23,107 bases of DNA from Myxococcales bacterium (GTDB taxonomy: Bacteria > Myxococcota > Myxococcia > Myxococcales > Myxococcaceae): the NCBI GenBank assembly GCA_003153055.1, contig PMBV01000198.1, positions 12,688 through 35,794 on the forward strand, read 5' to 3'. The notes below the pieces were generated by a model, which saw nothing but the letters and a program-made list of their open reading frames with translations, made no database searches and was not told where the DNA came from. Positions within the stretch are counted from its first letter, which is position 1. The number at the start of each line of letters is the position of its first letter. Of this stretch, positions 22,227 to 23,107 are shown piece by piece. The translations under genes were made by a program, and so were the position numbers.

Positions 22227-23107
22227 TGCTCCTCTCGACCATTCTCATGGCGCTGCGCGAGGTGAGGCGGAACACCATGCGCTCGCTGCTGACGATTCTC
22301 GGAGTGGTGATCGGCGTGGCGGCGGTCATCGCACTGGTCACCGTGGGCGACGGCGCGACCGCGAAGGTCCGCGCGAACATCGCCTCGCTCGGGAACAACC
22401 TGCTGATGGTCTCGCCCGAGGCCGACCGCCGCATCGTGAACACGGGCGTCGCCGGCAAGCCGTTCAAGGAAGCCGATGTCGCGGCCATCACCCGGGAGAT
22501 CGCCGGCGTGGAGTTCGTCTCGCCGACTTCGAGCCGCGGCATGCAGGCCATCGTCGGCAGCCGCAACTGGCGCACCACCGTCACGGGGACGACCGCTGAC
22601 TACCTCGCGGCCCGGGGCTTCCAGGTCGCGCAGGGCAGCGGCGTCGAGGCGGCGCTGGGGACGCAGCGCTCGGTGTGCGTGCTCGGGGCGACGCCGGTGA
22701 AGAACCTGTTCGGCGCCGAGAACCCGGTCGGCCAGTCGCTGCGCGTGGGGCGCATGAGCTGCGAAATCATCGGCGTGCTCAAGCCCAAGGGCGCGGGCGG
22801 CATGGGCACCGACAACGACGACCTCATCCTGATGCCGCTGCGCACGTTCCAGCAGCGCGTCGCCGGCAACCACGACGTGACGATGATCTTCGCCACCGCG
22901 CGCGAGGGCCGATCGACCGCGGGCGTGAAGAGCCAGCTGGAGCAGTTGCTTCGCGAGCGCCGCCACGTGCGCGCCGGCGAGGCGAATGACTTCACCGTGC
23001 GCGACATGCAGGAGATTATCGAGACCGTCTCGAGCACCACCGGCCTGCTCACCTCGCTGCTCGCGGCGGTGGCGGCGGTGAGCCTGCTGGTGGGCGGCAT
23101 CGGCATC
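22226..23107 (+). CDS. MacB/FtsX-type ABC permease, 3' end outside window
   Basis: 294 codons are present without a stop up to the last base. ATG 22226 overlaps the ATPase stop by one base. The N-terminus A-L-R-E-V-R-R-N-T-M-R-S-L-L-T-I-L-G-V-V-I-G-V-A-A-V-I-A-L (about 9-37) is the characteristic first membrane helix of MacB-type permeases. Next comes G-N-N-L-L-M-V-S-P and a periplasmic domain (about 65-265) with V-L-G-A-T-P-V-K-N-L-F-G and P-V-G-Q-S-L-R-V-G. The second membrane helix begins in L-L-T-S-L-L-A-A-V-A-A-V-S-L-L-V-G-G-I-G-I at the window edge. With its two upstream neighbours it forms a tripartite mechanotransmission-type exporter; the substrate is unknown. Two periplasmic cysteines (in S-V-C-V-L-G and M-S-C-E-I-I) could form a disulfide. 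Confidence 0.94.
   Translation, partial: MLLSTILMALREVRRNTMRSLLTILGVVIGVAAVIALVTVGDGATAKVRANIASLGNNLLMVSPEADRRIVNTGVAGKPFKEADVAAITREIAGVEFVSPTSSRGMQAIVGSRNWRTTVTGTTADYLAARGFQVAQGSGVEAALGTQRSVCVLGATPVKNLFGAENPVGQSLRVGRMSCEIIGVLKPKGAGGMGTDNDDLILMPLRTFQQRVAGNHDVTMIFATAREGRSTAGVKSQLEQLLRERRHVRAGEANDFTVRDMQEIIETVSSTTGLLTSLLAAVAAVSLLVGGIGI

Overview
The window looks like a chromosomal segment of a GC-rich bacterium with large extracellular and cell-wall-directed proteins, most probably a member of the Myxococcota. This taxonomic call is an inference from style only: strong G/C bias at third codon positions, start/stop-coupled genes, a very long Ig-repeat lipoprotein with 110-residue two-cysteine repeats, and a one-component/two-component regulator mix. 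No rRNA or marker gene is present to prove it.

Region 1 (1-9594, + strand) is the unusual part. A secreted cysteine-rich protein (969-2195), a 1515-residue protein with an NlpC/P60-like and an M23/LytM-like segment (2192-6739), and a 952-residue protein ending in a lysozyme/transglycosylase-like domain (6736-9594) are joined by ATGA overlaps into one operon. Upstream lies a degraded second copy of the same cassette: the 3' part of a paralogue of the secreted protein (1-612), followed by a nonsense-mutated, truncated copy of the NlpC/P60-like head (605-922). Base composition and codon use are clearly less GC-rich from 1 to about 2850 than afterwards, and the change falls inside the 1515-residue gene at a domain boundary. 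I read this as a modular peptidoglycan-targeting (effector-like) locus whose 5' head plus upstream partner gene is exchanged as a unit, leaving an orphan behind. This is a hypothesis, not a known system.

Region 2 (9595-16010) holds a 1985-residue lipoprotein: an IPT/TIG-like domain, eleven near-exact 110-residue Ig-like repeats, a PKD-like domain and a C-terminal parallel beta-helix. It is followed by an array of about 15-16 tandem 13-bp units that runs up to the stop codon of a convergent LysR-type gene.

Region 3 (16005-18079) is a divergent LysR regulator and a fused carboxymuconolactone decarboxylase-like/isochorismatase-like protein whose expected nucleophile cysteine is alanine. A 7-bp dyad in the shared intergenic region is a plausible LysR operator.

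Region 4 (18258-23107) is a LytS/LytTR-type two-component pair on the minus strand, divergent from a MacA-like adaptor, a LolD/MacB-type ATPase and a MacB/FtsX-type permease cut off by the window end. Three copies of GCCGTTCACCG lie in the divergent promoter, two of them 20 bp apart in the LytTR-site manner. They suggest that the response regulator controls the exporter, its own operon, or both.
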